Assembly (NCBI RefSeq): GCF_014652835.1
Contig: NZ_BMZO01000010.1
Span: 1 to 64,000, forward strand
From: Limoniibacter endophyticus
Lineage (GTDB): Bacteria > Pseudomonadota > Alphaproteobacteria > Rhizobiales > Rhizobiaceae
Direction: 5' to 3'
DNA length: 64,000 bases
The notes under the pieces are model-generated. The model was given only the letters and a program-made list of their open reading frames with translations. It did not search any database and was not told the origin of the DNA. Below are positions 37,453-46,967 of the stretch, one piece after another. How positions within the stretch are numbered: the stretch's first letter is position 1; each line of letters begins with the position of its first letter. A program made the position numbers and the translations under genes.

Positions 37453-38496
37453 ATGTTCAGGCTCAAATCTACGCTCACTGCTTTGACATTCGCTGCTATG
37501 ATGGGGGCAACTGCTCTTTCGCCGCTGGCAGCCCAGGAACTGCCTGGCGAGGGTACAACCGTCAACATGGCACGCGCGACATGGGACACCGGCTGGTTTA
37601 CCGGCGAGATCTATAAGCAACTTCTAGAAGAGCTGGGCTATACGGTTAACGGCCCGACGACGCTCGACAACCCGCCATTCTACCAGGCAGTGTCCCAGGG
37701 TGACATCGACTTCTGGGTCGATGGCTGGTTCCCTTTGCATAATACCTATAAGCCGGTGTTTGAAGGGACTGCCGAAATTCGCGGGGCTGTCGCCGAGGGC
37801 GGTGCGCTGGAAGGCTACCTGGTCGACAAGGCATCCGTTGAGAAGTTCAACATTAAAACGCTCGACGACTTCAAGCGCGAAGAAGTAAAGAAAGCCTTCG
37901 ATCGAGATGGTGACGGCAAGGCAGATCTTGTTGCGTGCCCTCCAGGCTGGGGCTGTGAAATAAACATCGAGCATCACCTGGACGCCTACGAGTTGCGTGA
38001 TCATGTAAATCCCATCAAGGCGAGCTACTCAGCGTCGATGGCCGATGCGGTTGCCGCCCATGAAGACGGCCAGCCCATTCTCTTCTACACCTGGACGCCA
38101 AACTGGACGGTCAATGAACTGAAGCCGGGCGAGGACGTCATGTGGATTGAAGTTCCGCGCATCGACCTTCCGGAAGCGAGTGCGGATCTGGCTGACGCGG
38201 CAACTGTTGCCGATGTAGAGGGCTGTGTCGCAAATCCGTGCAAGCTCGGCTTCCCGGCCAACGATATTGTTCCGGTTGGAAACAGCGAGTTCCTAAAGGA
38301 GAACCCCGCCGTCGGTAAACTTTTCGAAGTTGTGTCCGTTCCGCTTGCAGATGTATTTGCCCAGAACTCGCTCATGAATGACGGCGCTTCGAGCGAAGAA
38401 GATCTAAAGAAGCAGGCTGCCGAATGGATCGAAAATAATCGTTCTTCCGTCGATGGCTGGCTTGAGGAAGCCAAGGCTGCCGCTAGCGAAGGCTAA
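37453..38496 (+). CDS. proX: Glycine betaine/proline ABC importer binding protein
   Basis: A 347-residue periplasmic receptor of the OpuAC/ProX family with a signal peptide (cleavage near residue 27, after LAA-QEL). 'MARATWDTGWFTGEIYKQLL' near residue 37, 'FWVDGWFPLHNTY' and 'LFYTWTPNWTVNEL' provide the Trp residues that form the aromatic box for the quaternary amine. AGGAG lies 11 bases before ATG 37453. An intrinsic terminator follows. It supplies betaine or proline betaine to ProVW under salt stress. Confidence 0.94.
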   Translation: MFRLKSTLTALTFAAMMGATALSPLAAQELPGEGTTVNMARATWDTGWFTGEIYKQLLEELGYTVNGPTTLDNPPFYQAVSQGDIDFWVDGWFPLHNTYKPVFEGTAEIRGAVAEGGALEGYLVDKASVEKFNIKTLDDFKREEVKKAFDRDGDGKADLVACPPGWGCEINIEHHLDAYELRDHVNPIKASYSASMADAVAAHEDGQPILFYTWTPNWTVNELKPGEDVMWIEVPRIDLPEASADLADAATVADVEGCVANPCKLGFPANDIVPVGNSEFLKENPAVGKLFEVVSVPLADVFAQNSLMNDGASSEEDLKKQAAEWIENNRSSVDGWLEEAKAAASEG

Positions 38497-38517
38497 GATC
38501 CGCTGCCTCTTATGTGG

Positions 38518-38550
38518 AAAAGCCTCCTCGTTCTCGAGGGGGCTTTTTTT
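38518..38550 (+). terminator. Intrinsic terminator after proX
   Basis: AAAAGCC-CCTCG and CGAGG-GGCTTTTTTT pair around the loop TTCT, with a seven-T tail. Confidence 0.88.
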
Positions 38551-38656
38551 GAAACATTATAGTTTCGATTGCTGCCAAACCGGGAATTATAGCAGCAGCA
38601 CAAGCGCCTGAATCTGTTTACCTGTCCGGTTTTTGTAGTCGAACAGGTAAAACTCA

Positions 38657-40138
38657 ATGTTCCTAGCCATAACAAAAGCGCTTCAATCGGCGAAAGATAG
38701 CCTCAACGAGTTGGAAAGCCGTTTGTTGAATTGGAGTTTTAAGCGCGAAGCGCTTCCCGCGCAATCAGAGAAGATAGGAAATCAAGATAGAACGATAAAA
38801 GTCGAGAAGGGTGCCGCTGCGCGCGACTTTTCGTCGAAGGCAATGAAACTGTCCGCTCTGTCGAGGGACGACGAGCTGCTTCAGTCCGATCAGCCGCAGC
38901 ATAAAAACGTGTCGCGTGAATTCGTACCCGGTGAAGACCTGACGGTGGCGATCTCAGAATTGCTCCCTCATCTGACGCGCGAAGAAGCTCAATCCTATAT
39001 TTTAGCCAGTGTTTCGAGTCCGGACGAACCTAAGGCGCATGTGAATGCACAGCTGGCTGCCGGGGGATCCATGAGATTTTCTATAGGTGCTGAGCAGCGG
39101 AGTCCCGTCACGCTTAATCTTGTGCTGCGAAAGGCGGGGGAGGCTGAAGGCAAACACATAACTGAGGACGCTGTTCTCCATCTTCAGCCAGCCTCCTTGA
39201 GCGCAGAGCGCCAAAAATCGGAGAAACAGAAAGCGGCGAATACGGGCAACGATGGTGATGATGCCGCACCGAGTGACTCAACCCCGATCTGTATTCACGA
39301 GTTGGAGACGATGGAGGATCGGAAGACGATAGTATTTTTGGCGAAGCTATTCGAAGATTTCCACTCTTTATCCGGCCCAGTAAAGGTGGTTTCGAGCGGG
39401 CGCTTCCAGAAGGTCACCGTCAAGGGGAATGTTCTGCAACTTCTACCGGAGAAGGATTTCAACGGCTATACGAGTATAATCCTTGCACATGAAGATGGAG
39501 AGCGCGTCAGGTATGAAGAAATTTCCGTCCAGGTTGCACCGGTCAATGATGTACCCGTCGTTGTTAGACAGATCGCGGACCGTGTCTACGACGCCGGGAC
39601 GAAATTTTTTATCGACTATGGCTCCATATTTGCGGACAGCGATTCCCCGAAACTCACTGTTTCAGTTCTAGGACTAGAGAAGTTTGACGATTTTATCGGA
39701 GTAGATCGGCGCAACATGACAATTACAGGAATCATGCCCGAGAAGATGTCTGCGCCGGTCATGATTGTCGCCCAAGACGAGCATGGCGCCAAAGCATCCG
39801 TTCTCTTTAAAATCGCCACGTCGGAACAAACCAATCCCCTAAAAGCATATGACGACGAGATTCGTGGCATATCTGCGGGGGATAAGATTGAGATATCCCT
39901 GGCACAACTCGTCGCCAATGACATAGCGGTTCCGGGACACTCGGATCGATGCGGCACGGTTCAGTACGACGCCATAACAACCTTGCCGAGATATGGCAGG
40001 ATTTCGGCGAAGGGCGACGGCAGCGGTGATCTCCTCTACACAGCATCCGACCGGTTCCTTGGGTTGGACAGTTTCGAATATCTGGCAACGGACGGCATTC
40101 ACAATGCACGCGCTACCGTATACCTGTTCGGCGAGTGA
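38657..40138 (+). CDS. Cadherin/Ig-like repeat protein without a signal peptide
   Basis: A 493-residue protein that I do not recognise as a named family. Residues 1-30 are helical; a charged low-complexity region runs to about 210. The rest holds three beta-rich domains: about 215-298, ending 'EISVQVAPVNDVPVVV' like a tandem-95/Cadherin_5 repeat; about 299-390, resembling a cadherin-like dystroglycan domain ('SIFADSDSPKLTVSV'); and about 395-493 ('TLPRYGRISAKGDGSGDLLY' and 'FLGLDSFEYLATDGI'), another cadherin-like repeat. Such repeats usually belong to secreted adhesins, yet no signal peptide, membrane anchor or RTX tail is seen. It could use type I secretion through an atypical C-terminus, or be part of an adhesin. 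Codon use looks like the neighbours. Confidence 0.75.
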   Translation: MFLAITKALQSAKDSLNELESRLLNWSFKREALPAQSEKIGNQDRTIKVEKGAAARDFSSKAMKLSALSRDDELLQSDQPQHKNVSREFVPGEDLTVAISELLPHLTREEAQSYILASVSSPDEPKAHVNAQLAAGGSMRFSIGAEQRSPVTLNLVLRKAGEAEGKHITEDAVLHLQPASLSAERQKSEKQKAANTGNDGDDAAPSDSTPICIHELETMEDRKTIVFLAKLFEDFHSLSGPVKVVSSGRFQKVTVKGNVLQLLPEKDFNGYTSIILAHEDGERVRYEEISVQVAPVNDVPVVVRQIADRVYDAGTKFFIDYGSIFADSDSPKLTVSVLGLEKFDDFIGVDRRNMTITGIMPEKMSAPVMIVAQDEHGAKASVLFKIATSEQTNPLKAYDDEIRGISAGDKIEISLAQLVANDIAVPGHSDRCGTVQYDAITTLPRYGRISAKGDGSGDLLYTASDRFLGLDSFEYLATDGIHNARATVYLFGE

Positions 40139-40169
40139 GACCGCATAATTCGATGAAAAACGTGCGGTC
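40139..40169. terminator. Hairpin between convergent cadherin-like gene and macB
   Basis: GACCGCA (40139-40145) pairs with TGCGGTC (40163-40169). The loop is A-rich. It lies between two convergent stop codons. Confidence 0.5.
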
Positions 40170-40177
40170 CTCGAAGA

Positions 40178-42139
40178 TCAATCCCTTGAGAGGGCAGCCA
40201 CTGGATCGAGCCGCGAGGCGTTGCGGGCAGGAAGGTAGCCAAACGCAATACCGATAAGGCTGGAGCAGATGAATGCAGCGATGATTGAGGCGGTCGAGTA
40301 GATTAGTGGGAAGCTTGATCCCATTGCGGAGAAGAGGGCACCGAATAGGAGTGCCAGCAATATGCCGAGTATTCCGCCAATCAAGCAGACGAGAACCGCC
40401 TCGATCAGAAATTGCGTGAGAATGTCGCTGCGGCGAGCGCCAACCGCCATTCGGACGCCGATCTCGTTGATGCGTTCCGAGACGGAGACCAGCATGATAT
40501 TCATTACGCCGATGCCGCCAACCAACAAGGAGATCAAGGCGATCGCCGCGATAAGCAAGGTCAGCGTTTGCGTTGTGGCCGTGATGGTGCGGCGAATATC
40601 GTCGGTGTTGAGAATGAAAAAGTCCTGCGTTCCATGCCGTTGGGTAAGAAATTCGGTCACGGCCTGCTCTGCGAGCGACGTTGGCGTATCGTCCCTTACG
40701 CGTACCGTTATCGACCGAAGCGACTGGCTTCCGACGAAGCGCGACTGAACCGAGGTGAATGGCATATAAAGGCCGAGATTCTGACTGCCACCAAAGCCGC
40801 CCTGCTGCGCTTCCACCACACCGATGACGCGAACCGGAATTTTGCCGATCAGAATGACAGCGCCGATTGGATCTGCATCTGAATTTGCAAAAATAGTATC
40901 GCGGGCGGTTGTGTCGATCACGACTTCGGAAGTGACCTGTTCGACACTCCTAGCGTCGAAAAGCTGACCTGCGACCAGCTTCGTGCCGCGTGCATCGAAA
41001 TATTGCTCGCTGACGCCATTTACCAAGGCATTAGCTTCATTAGCCTCGAAGCGAACCACAGAGTTTGTAGAAACCGTGGGCGTAACTGCTTCTACATAAG
41101 GCTGTTTCGCCAGCTCTACGGCATCGGACTCAACCAAGGTTGTGATGCGGCCAGATCGCGTATCGCCGAAGGAGCGTCCGGGGAAGACCTCCAGAGTGTT
41201 TGTCCCGAGACTCGAGATATTGGCAAGCACTTGCTGTTGTGAACCAGTGCCCAGCGCAACCACGCAGACCACGGAAGCGATGCCGATGATAATGCCCAAC
41301 ATGGTGAGAAATGTTCGCAAACGGTGCGCGTTCATGGCAAGAAGCGCCATGCGCAGTGCTTCCTTGGAACGATCGGCGAATGCCTGCCAGCTTACTCTGG
41401 ACGGAGGAGCAATACGGACCACGGGGGGAGGGAGGATTTCCTGGACCTGGGTTTCACTCCTTCCATCTGCAACGATAGCCCCATCCGATATCTCGATAAT
41501 GCGTTCCGCCTGACGGGCCACGGACATGTCATGCGTGACAATGATGATCGTCTTGCCGTCCGCATGCAGTTCCTTGAGAATGCGCAGCACCTCTTCACCG
41601 CTGCGACTATCGAGTGCCCCTGTCGGTTCGTCCGCGAGGATGACCTCTCCGCCATTCATCAAGGCACGTGCGATAGAGACACGCTGTTGTTGGCCCCCAG
41701 AAAGTTGGCCCGGACGGTGCTCCGTCCGCTCCTCCATGCCAAGCCGTTTTAGAAGGTCGAAGGCTCGTTGCTGGCGTTCTGATTGCCGCTTGCCGGCATA
41801 GACCGCCGGAATTTCCACATTGCCAAGCGCGCTGAGTTCTCCAAGTAGATGGTAGCGCTGGAAGATGAAACCAAAGTGCTCGCGGCGAAGCTGCGAGAGT
41901 TCGTCGGGCTCAAGACTTCCTGTCTCCCGACCGGCGATCTTATAGCTGCCCGATGTTGCTCTATCCAGACAACCCAGGATGTTCATCAATGTCGACTTGC
42001 CGGATCCTGACGCACCCACGATAGCGACCATCTCACCGGCATGAATCTCGAGATCAATATCTTTCAGGACGGCGATGGTTCCTTCCCCTGCCGGAAATTC
42101 GCGACGGATCTTGGAGAGTGTAATAAGCGGATCAGCCAT
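40178..42139 (-). CDS. macB: MacB-type ABC exporter
   Basis: A 653-residue half-transporter with an N-terminal ATPase and a C-terminal four-helix MacB/FtsX domain. Walker A '[18 protein letters not shown]' is near residue 40, the signature '[20 protein letters not shown]' near 145, and a long periplasmic domain (about 310-530) lies between helix 1 and helices 2-4 ('[20 protein letters not shown]'). It works by mechanotransmission with MacA and an outer-membrane TolC to expel periplasmic peptides, macrolides or lipids. Its ATG lies 2 bases after macA. No channel gene is nearby. Confidence 0.94.
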   Translation of the reverse strand: MADPLITLSKIRREFPAGEGTIAVLKDIDLEIHAGEMVAIVGASGSGKSTLMNILGCLDRATSGSYKIAGRETGSLEPDELSQLRREHFGFIFQRYHLLGELSALGNVEIPAVYAGKRQSERQQRAFDLLKRLGMEERTEHRPGQLSGGQQQRVSIARALMNGGEVILADEPTGALDSRSGEEVLRILKELHADGKTIIIVTHDMSVARQAERIIEISDGAIVADGRSETQVQEILPPPVVRIAPPSRVSWQAFADRSKEALRMALLAMNAHRLRTFLTMLGIIIGIASVVCVVALGTGSQQQVLANISSLGTNTLEVFPGRSFGDTRSGRITTLVESDAVELAKQPYVEAVTPTVSTNSVVRFEANEANALVNGVSEQYFDARGTKLVAGQLFDARSVEQVTSEVVIDTTARDTIFANSDADPIGAVILIGKIPVRVIGVVEAQQGGFGGSQNLGLYMPFTSVQSRFVGSQSLRSITVRVRDDTPTSLAEQAVTEFLTQRHGTQDFFILNTDDIRRTITATTQTLTLLIAAIALISLLVGGIGVMNIMLVSVSERINEIGVRMAVGARRSDILTQFLIEAVLVCLIGGILGILLALLFGALFSAMGSSFPLIYSTASIIAAFICSSLIGIAFGYLPARNASRLDPVAALSRD

Positions 42140-42141
42140 CT

Positions 42142-43371
42142 TTACATGCCCATCGGACCACGTGGTCCACGTTGGCGCGCTGCACTGGCGCCTTGACCCA
42201 GCGGCCGGCCGCTCACGACCCTCTCGCCTTCCTCAAGCCCAGCTTTCACCTCTGCCATAACGCGGTTGTTAAGGCCGATCTCGACCATGCGCTGAGTAAG
42301 CTTGTTTTCATCGTCGATGACCTGGACTGTATAGCGCCCGTCTGGGACTCGGGGGCCGAGTGAAGCCGAGGGTATAAGAAGCGCGTTCTTCGCCTTGCCT
42401 AACACGATGTGCACTTCCGCTGTCATGTATGTCTTCAGGTGATTGTCGGGATTCGGAACTTGGAAGACTCCGTTGTAATAAACGGCGGATGTGGAAGCAG
42501 ACGAAGTTGAGCTCGCCGTTGTCGATGTTGCGACCGCGCTGTCGCTACGGATGGATTCTGGAGCTGGCTCGATGGCATCGAGCTGTGCATCGAAGCGCTT
42601 GGTATTGTCGCCAATAACGGTGAAATACAGTGGCTGCCCCGGTTGCACGCGTACAATATCGGCTTCAGCGATCTCCACCTTTACTTCCATCATGTCGAGT
42701 TGCCCGAGGATTACGATGGTCGGCGCTGATTGGACAGCGTTCAATGTCTGTCCCTGGCGCGTCACGATGGAGAGGACCGTTCCGTTCGTGGGCGCTGTGA
42801 TGCTTGTGTAGCCGAGGTTGATCTGTGCCGTCTCAACGGCAAGTTCGGCTTGTGTAATCTGGGCTCCAAGCGCAGCGATCTGTGCTTGCAATACCGCGAC
42901 GCTCTCTTCCGCTGCGTCGAAATCGGCCTGTGAGGAGGTGCGCCTTTGCAAAGTAATTCGCTGGCGTTCCAGTGTTGCCTCGGCGTATTTGAGGTTGGCA
43001 AGTTTCTCATCGCGCTGCGCCTTTGCAGCGGCAAGTTGGGCCTCTGCTGTGCTAAGGTCGTTGCGACGCGTAACCGGATCTATTTCCGCAATCAGATCGC
43101 CCTGCTTAACCATCTGGCCAAGCTCAACCGCGAGTTTTGTGACGCGACCGGAAACCTGGGCACCCACGGCGACGAGATTGGTAGGACGAATAGTCCCCGT
43201 GGCTAGCACATTTTCTTCGATATCGCCGCGGGAAACCGCCGCAGACATATATTGAGGCGTGTCTTCCCGGCCGAACACTGCATTTGCTGCCCAGGCTGCA
43301 AGACCCAGCGCGACGAGGCCTATGACGATCCACTTGAGGCGACTGCGTGTTTTTGGGCGTGTGTTCGTCAC
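42142..43371 (-). CDS. macA: MacA-type membrane-fusion protein
   Basis: A 409-residue periplasmic adaptor anchored by an N-terminal helix (about residues 13-30, '[20 protein letters not shown]'). '[20 protein letters not shown]' and '[20 protein letters not shown]' are the lipoyl halves, separated by a coiled-coil hairpin (about 95-180). The C-terminus is Arg/Gly-rich. It couples MacB to TolC. A Ser/Thr/Ala-rich insertion ('[16 protein letters not shown]') in the beta-barrel domain is unusual. It is the first gene of macAB. Confidence 0.93.
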   Translation of the reverse strand: MTNTRPKTRSRLKWIVIGLVALGLAAWAANAVFGREDTPQYMSAAVSRGDIEENVLATGTIRPTNLVAVGAQVSGRVTKLAVELGQMVKQGDLIAEIDPVTRRNDLSTAEAQLAAAKAQRDEKLANLKYAEATLERQRITLQRRTSSQADFDAAEESVAVLQAQIAALGAQITQAELAVETAQINLGYTSITAPTNGTVLSIVTRQGQTLNAVQSAPTIVILGQLDMMEVKVEIAEADIVRVQPGQPLYFTVIGDNTKRFDAQLDAIEPAPESIRSDSAVATSTTASSTSSASTSAVYYNGVFQVPNPDNHLKTYMTAEVHIVLGKAKNALLIPSASLGPRVPDGRYTVQVIDDENKLTQRMVEIGLNNRVMAEVKAGLEEGERVVSGRPLGQGASAARQRGPRGPMGM

Positions 43372-43506
43372 ATCACTTATCCTGCTTGCTCTGAATATAC
43401 CGGTTCCTTTAAGGCAGGAGTGCGCCGGACGACAAATTAAATTCTAGTCATGATGCCCCATCGGTGTACTGATTACGCTTTATAGGGATAAGACCACCGG
43501 TTCATT

Positions 43507-43532
43507 GGAACGCATTTTCGGATCGGAGAGTT
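43507..43532 (+). promoter_or_regulatory. ECF (general-stress type) promoter candidate before a small operon
   Basis: GGAAC (43507-43511), 17 bases, then AGTT (43529-43532). This fits GGAAC-N18/19-TT. Transcription would start near 43540, just before the GGAGG site and ATG 43554. Confidence 0.5.
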
Positions 43533-43553
43533 TGCACTGTCATGGAGGCTTTC

Positions 43554-43856
43554 ATGACAGAAACAGTGATGCTCACAGATCATCAGGCTATTCGCGATTG
43601 GGCCGAGGCCCGGATCGGCAGTCCAGCAATCATAGACGCTCAGGCGTCCATCGGTGCGACGCAACCTGTCTTACGGTTGCTTTTCGATCAACACGCCTAT
43701 CAAGACCAGGATCAGGGAGCCGACCGGCCGAGCGCCCCGCGGCTCGTTGACTGGGATGAGTGGTTTCAGATGTTCGAGGAACACGAGCTTGCGTTGGTGG
43801 TCGCCCAGGATGTCGACGGGCGCCGCGAAAATTTCCACGAAATCATTCGTCGTTGA
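43554..43856 (+). CDS. Conserved small protein of unknown function (100 aa)
   Basis: A 100-residue soluble acidic protein. ATG 43554 was chosen over ATG 43542 because GGAGG lies 5 bases before it. The pattern 'DHQAIRDWAEARIGSPAIID', then a beta strand with 'LRLLFDQ', then 'LVDWDEWFQMFEEHELALVV' resembles a widespread family of about 90-residue proteins with an N-terminal 'I..WAE.RGG.PA' and central 'I.WEEFF..F' motif, none with a known role as far as I know. It is the first gene of a three-gene run that ends with a flavodoxin-fold reductase and begins after a stress-type promoter candidate. Confidence 0.75.
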   Translation: MTETVMLTDHQAIRDWAEARIGSPAIIDAQASIGATQPVLRLLFDQHAYQDQDQGADRPSAPRLVDWDEWFQMFEEHELALVVAQDVDGRRENFHEIIRR

Positions 43857-43868
43857 AGGGAGCGAGCA

Positions 43869-44144
43869 ATGAACGGACGCAAAGTATTGCCGAATGAAGA
43901 AGGCAGGGAGCCGGTCCCGGATGCGCCCGGCGTAGAAACGCCCGACTGGGATGAGATCGCGGCAGGAGAAATTTCGGGCGTTGTCGAAGAGGATATTGAT
44001 CTCGATGCGCCGCCGCCGGAGGAACTTCCAGAGGAGGATGACGACAACCCTTATCAGGAAAGTGACGAGGCTCTGCCTGACGACGATGAAGAACGTGAGA
44101 TCCGTCGGGATGAGCGCGACAGTGGGATGTTCGACGGCGAATAG
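43869..44144 (+). CDS. Very acidic small protein of unknown function (91 aa)
   Basis: A 91-residue protein with about a third Asp and Glu, many Pro, and almost no hydrophobic core, so it is probably disordered. The run 'EELPEEDDDNPYQESDEALP' is typical of its composition. AGGGAG lies 7 bases before the ATG, and it starts 12 bases after the preceding gene. I do not recognise a family. Its place between a small conserved protein and a flavoprotein suggests one co-expressed unit. Confidence 0.7.
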   Translation: MNGRKVLPNEEGREPVPDAPGVETPDWDEIAAGEISGVVEEDIDLDAPPPEELPEEDDDNPYQESDEALPDDDEEREIRRDERDSGMFDGE

Positions 44145-44161
44145 AGTAGAAGGAGTTCGTC

Positions 44162-44788
44162 GTGCCTTTAAAAGCATTGGCCATAAATTGCTCGCTCAAG
44201 GCATCTTCATCCTCTGAACGTTCCTCGACGGACGTCATGCTCGGATTACTGCGTGAGGATCTTCGGTACAGGGACTGCGAATCGACGGTGCTGCGAGCGG
44301 CCGATTACAATATCAAGCCGGGCGTGACATCGGATGAAGGCGAGGGCGATGATTGGCCTCATATTCGCCGACAGATACTTGATTCAGATATTCTGATCAT
44401 TGGAACGCCCGTGTGGTTGGGTCAACCCTCGAGCATATGCAAGCGTGTTCTGGAGCGTATGGATGCCTTCCTTGCTGAAACAGATGATGAAGGCAGAATG
44501 GTCTCCTACAGCCGGGTTGCGGCCGTAGCCATCGTGGGTAACGAAGACGGTGCTCACTTCTGTTCCGCGGCCATCTATCAAGCGCTTAACGACGTCGGCT
44601 TTTCACTTGCCGCCAATGCAGTCACCTATTGGGTGGGTGAGGCTATGGCATCAAGAGACTTCAAACATCTTGATGCGACCCCCACAAAGGTGGTGGAAAC
44701 ATCGAAGCTGGTAGCGCGAAATGTCGTGCATCTCGCGGAACTCCTCAAGGCGAACGCTTATCCCGGGAAGGAGAGAAACCTCGAGTGA
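44162..44788 (+). CDS. Flavodoxin-fold NAD(P)H-dependent oxidoreductase
   Basis: A 208-residue protein of the NADPH-dependent FMN reductase type. The phosphate-binding loop is 'AINCSLKASSSSERSSTDVM' at the N-terminus, and 'LIIGTPVWLGQPSSICKRVL' near 78-98 is the flavin-contacting segment. It starts with GTG 44162, which has AAGGAG 7 bases upstream. It probably reduces quinones or other electrophiles with NAD(P)H in the cytoplasm, which would suit a stress-induced operon. The natural substrate is unknown. Confidence 0.88.
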   Translation: MPLKALAINCSLKASSSSERSSTDVMLGLLREDLRYRDCESTVLRAADYNIKPGVTSDEGEGDDWPHIRRQILDSDILIIGTPVWLGQPSSICKRVLERMDAFLAETDDEGRMVSYSRVAAVAIVGNEDGAHFCSAAIYQALNDVGFSLAANAVTYWVGEAMASRDFKHLDATPTKVVETSKLVARNVVHLAELLKANAYPGKERNLE

Positions 44789-44805
44789 ATGTTGAGGCTT
44801 TTCTT

Positions 44806-45009
44806 TTATTCCGGCGGGATTGTGGTTGCGGGCACATCCGGATCACCAACAGGGTTTTCCGGCGCGATCAGAGAACCGAAGATTTCTACGGCCGCCCAGA
44901 CGACGAATGCAAGAACCAGTGCTACTAGCAACACCCTTAAAACGGGGATGCCCTTGCGTCCTTGTCGCGCCTCCGTGGTGGAAATTTCTGCCGTATCGCG
45001 ATCTGCCAT
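44806..45009 (-). CDS. Small single-helix membrane protein (67 aa)
   Basis: A 67-residue protein with one strong membrane helix (about residues 24-46, 'VLRVLLVALVLAFVVWAAVE') between a charged N-terminus and a Pro-rich tail ending IPPE. Start 45009 is preferred because GGGGAG lies 5 bases upstream; a longer start at 45024 is possible. It is convergent with the flavoprotein gene. A loose GGAAC-type promoter (45040-45064) lies just upstream. No family recognised. Confidence 0.72.
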   Translation of the reverse strand: MADRDTAEISTTEARQGRKGIPVLRVLLVALVLAFVVWAAVEIFGSLIAPENPVGDPDVPATTIPPE

Positions 45010-45039
45010 TGATTGACTCCCCATGTTTGCTCTGAGGTC

Positions 45040-45064
45040 AATTGCCAGTGAAGCTCTTTGTTCC
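45040..45064 (-). promoter_or_regulatory. Loose ECF-type promoter candidate for the 67-aa membrane protein
   Basis: Read on the minus strand, GGAAC (45064-45060), 16 bases, then AATT (45043-45040). It matches GGAAC-N18-TT but the bases before TT are AA. It lies 31 bases before the start codon. Confidence 0.3.
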
Positions 45065-45071
45065 ACGCAGG

Positions 45072-46787
45072 TCAGTCGCTGTGTTGCGCGGCATGCAGAC
45101 AAGCATACGCACCGCCAGTTGCGAGAAGCTGCGCATGCGTTCCTTGTTCGACGATGCCGCTTTCGTCAACGACGACCACTCGATCGGCATTCCGGATGGT
45201 TGCGAGGCGGTGGGCGATAATGAGCGTCGTGCGTCCAACAGCGAGTTCTGCAAGCGACCGCTGGATCTCGCGTTCGGTCTGCGTATCGAGAGCGGAAGTC
45301 GCCTCGTCTAGAATCAGGATCGGCGGGTTCTTGAGGAACATGCGGGCGATCGCCAGACGCTGCTTCTGTCCGCCGGAAAGCTTTACACCCCGTTCACCTA
45401 TGATCGTGTCCAGCCCATGCGGCATGGCCGCGATGACGGAAGAGAGCCGTGCCCGCTCGGCTGCCCGAACGATTTCCTGCTCTGTGGCGTCGAGACGGCC
45501 ATAGGCGATATTCTCGCGGATACTACCGCCGAACAGAAAAACATCCTGCTGGACGATGCCGATCTGACTGCGAAGCGATCGCATCGTCATGTCGCGAATA
45601 TCGGTGCCGTCAATCGTGATCGCGCCGCTTTCAACCTCGTAAAAGCGCGGCAGCAGGGCGCAGAGCGTGGTCTTGCCAGCGCCAGACGGACCGACAAAAG
45701 CTATGGTTTCACCCGGGCGGATTTCAAGGTTGATATCCACCAGAACAGGACGGCCTGTCTGATAAGCAAATGACACATCGTCGTACCGGATAGCGCCAGA
45801 CAGATTAGTAGCTTCAATTGCACCCGCGCGATCCGTTATGTCCGGGGCAGTGTCGATCAATTCGCAATAGCGTTTGAAACCCGCAATGCCCTTGGGGTAG
45901 GTTTCGATAACGGAATTGATCTTTTCCACGGGACGAAAGAAGACATTGACGAGCAGAAGGAAGCCGACGAAACCGCCCGCCGTCAGGTCCTCCTGGATGA
46001 CGAGATAGCTGCCTGCGAGCATGACGACCAGTTGCACCAGACGCATACTCATGTAGCTCATCGACATGCTCGCGGCCATGATCTTGTAGGCTTCGAGTTT
46101 TGTACGCCGATAATTGGCATTGTCGGATTCGAAGAGCCGACGCTCATGTTCTTCGTTGGCGAACGCCTGAACGACGCGCATGCCGCCGACATTCTCCTCG
46201 ATACGAACGTTGAAATCGCCGACACGGCTGTAGAGTGCGCGCCAATTATTTGTCATACGCGCGCCGTAACGGGTCGTCAGCCATCCGATCATCGGGACGA
46301 TAGCGGCTGTCAAAAGCGCAAGTTCGACATTGACCCAAAGCATCAGCGCAAACGCGCCAATGAACGTCATGATCGCAATGAAAAGATCTTCCGGGCCATG
46401 ATGGGCGACTTCGCCGATTTCTTCGAGGTCTTTCGTAAGACGACCGATGAGATAGCCGGTTTTGTTATTGTCGAAGAAACGAAACGATAATTTCTGAATA
46501 TGATCGAACGCCTTGCGGCGCATCTCGGTCTCGATATTAATTCCGAGCATATGACCCCAATAGGTCACGACGGCCATCAACCCCGTATTGATCATATAGA
46601 CGACGAGCAATGCTACGCTCGCCAGAATAATGAGCGACCATTGCTGGGTGGGCAGCAATTCATCCACGAATACCTTGACGGCCATCGGGAATCCCAGTTC
46701 CAGAAGGCCAGCAAGAACTGCGCAGGAGAAATCCAGCAGGAACAGGCTTTTCCACTTCGTATAATAGGAGAAGAAGCGGCGAAGCAT
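45072..46787 (-). CDS. ABC exporter with fused membrane and ATPase domains
   Basis: A 571-residue half-transporter of the MsbA/BmrA type. Six helices fill about residues 15-310 and the ATPase the rest. Walker A 'VGPSGAGKTTLCALLPRFYE' is near 367, the Q-loop at 'QIGIVQQDVFLFGG', the signature 'VKLSGGQKQRLAIARMFLKN' near 473 and Walker B 'ILILDEATSALD' follows. It should act as a homodimer and export a lipid or drug. It is transcribed alone. The substrate cannot be predicted. Confidence 0.93.
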   Translation of the reverse strand: MLRRFFSYYTKWKSLFLLDFSCAVLAGLLELGFPMAVKVFVDELLPTQQWSLIILASVALLVVYMINTGLMAVVTYWGHMLGINIETEMRRKAFDHIQKLSFRFFDNNKTGYLIGRLTKDLEEIGEVAHHGPEDLFIAIMTFIGAFALMLWVNVELALLTAAIVPMIGWLTTRYGARMTNNWRALYSRVGDFNVRIEENVGGMRVVQAFANEEHERRLFESDNANYRRTKLEAYKIMAASMSMSYMSMRLVQLVVMLAGSYLVIQEDLTAGGFVGFLLLVNVFFRPVEKINSVIETYPKGIAGFKRYCELIDTAPDITDRAGAIEATNLSGAIRYDDVSFAYQTGRPVLVDINLEIRPGETIAFVGPSGAGKTTLCALLPRFYEVESGAITIDGTDIRDMTMRSLRSQIGIVQQDVFLFGGSIRENIAYGRLDATEQEIVRAAERARLSSVIAAMPHGLDTIIGERGVKLSGGQKQRLAIARMFLKNPPILILDEATSALDTQTEREIQRSLAELAVGRTTLIIAHRLATIRNADRVVVVDESGIVEQGTHAQLLATGGAYACLHAAQHSD

Positions 46788-46967
46788 GGAATTTTCCTAA
46801 CGTATCTGGCTGCGCCGGGCGATAGCACTGGAAAGATGTGCAAGGCAATCATTTTAACATTGAGAGAACGCGAGGAAGGCCAAAACCGGCAAGCTGGACC
46901 AATGCTCGCAGCTTGCTCGCGCAAACCACCTGCGTTAGTCAGGGAAAACTCACAAGTGTCCTCGTAA

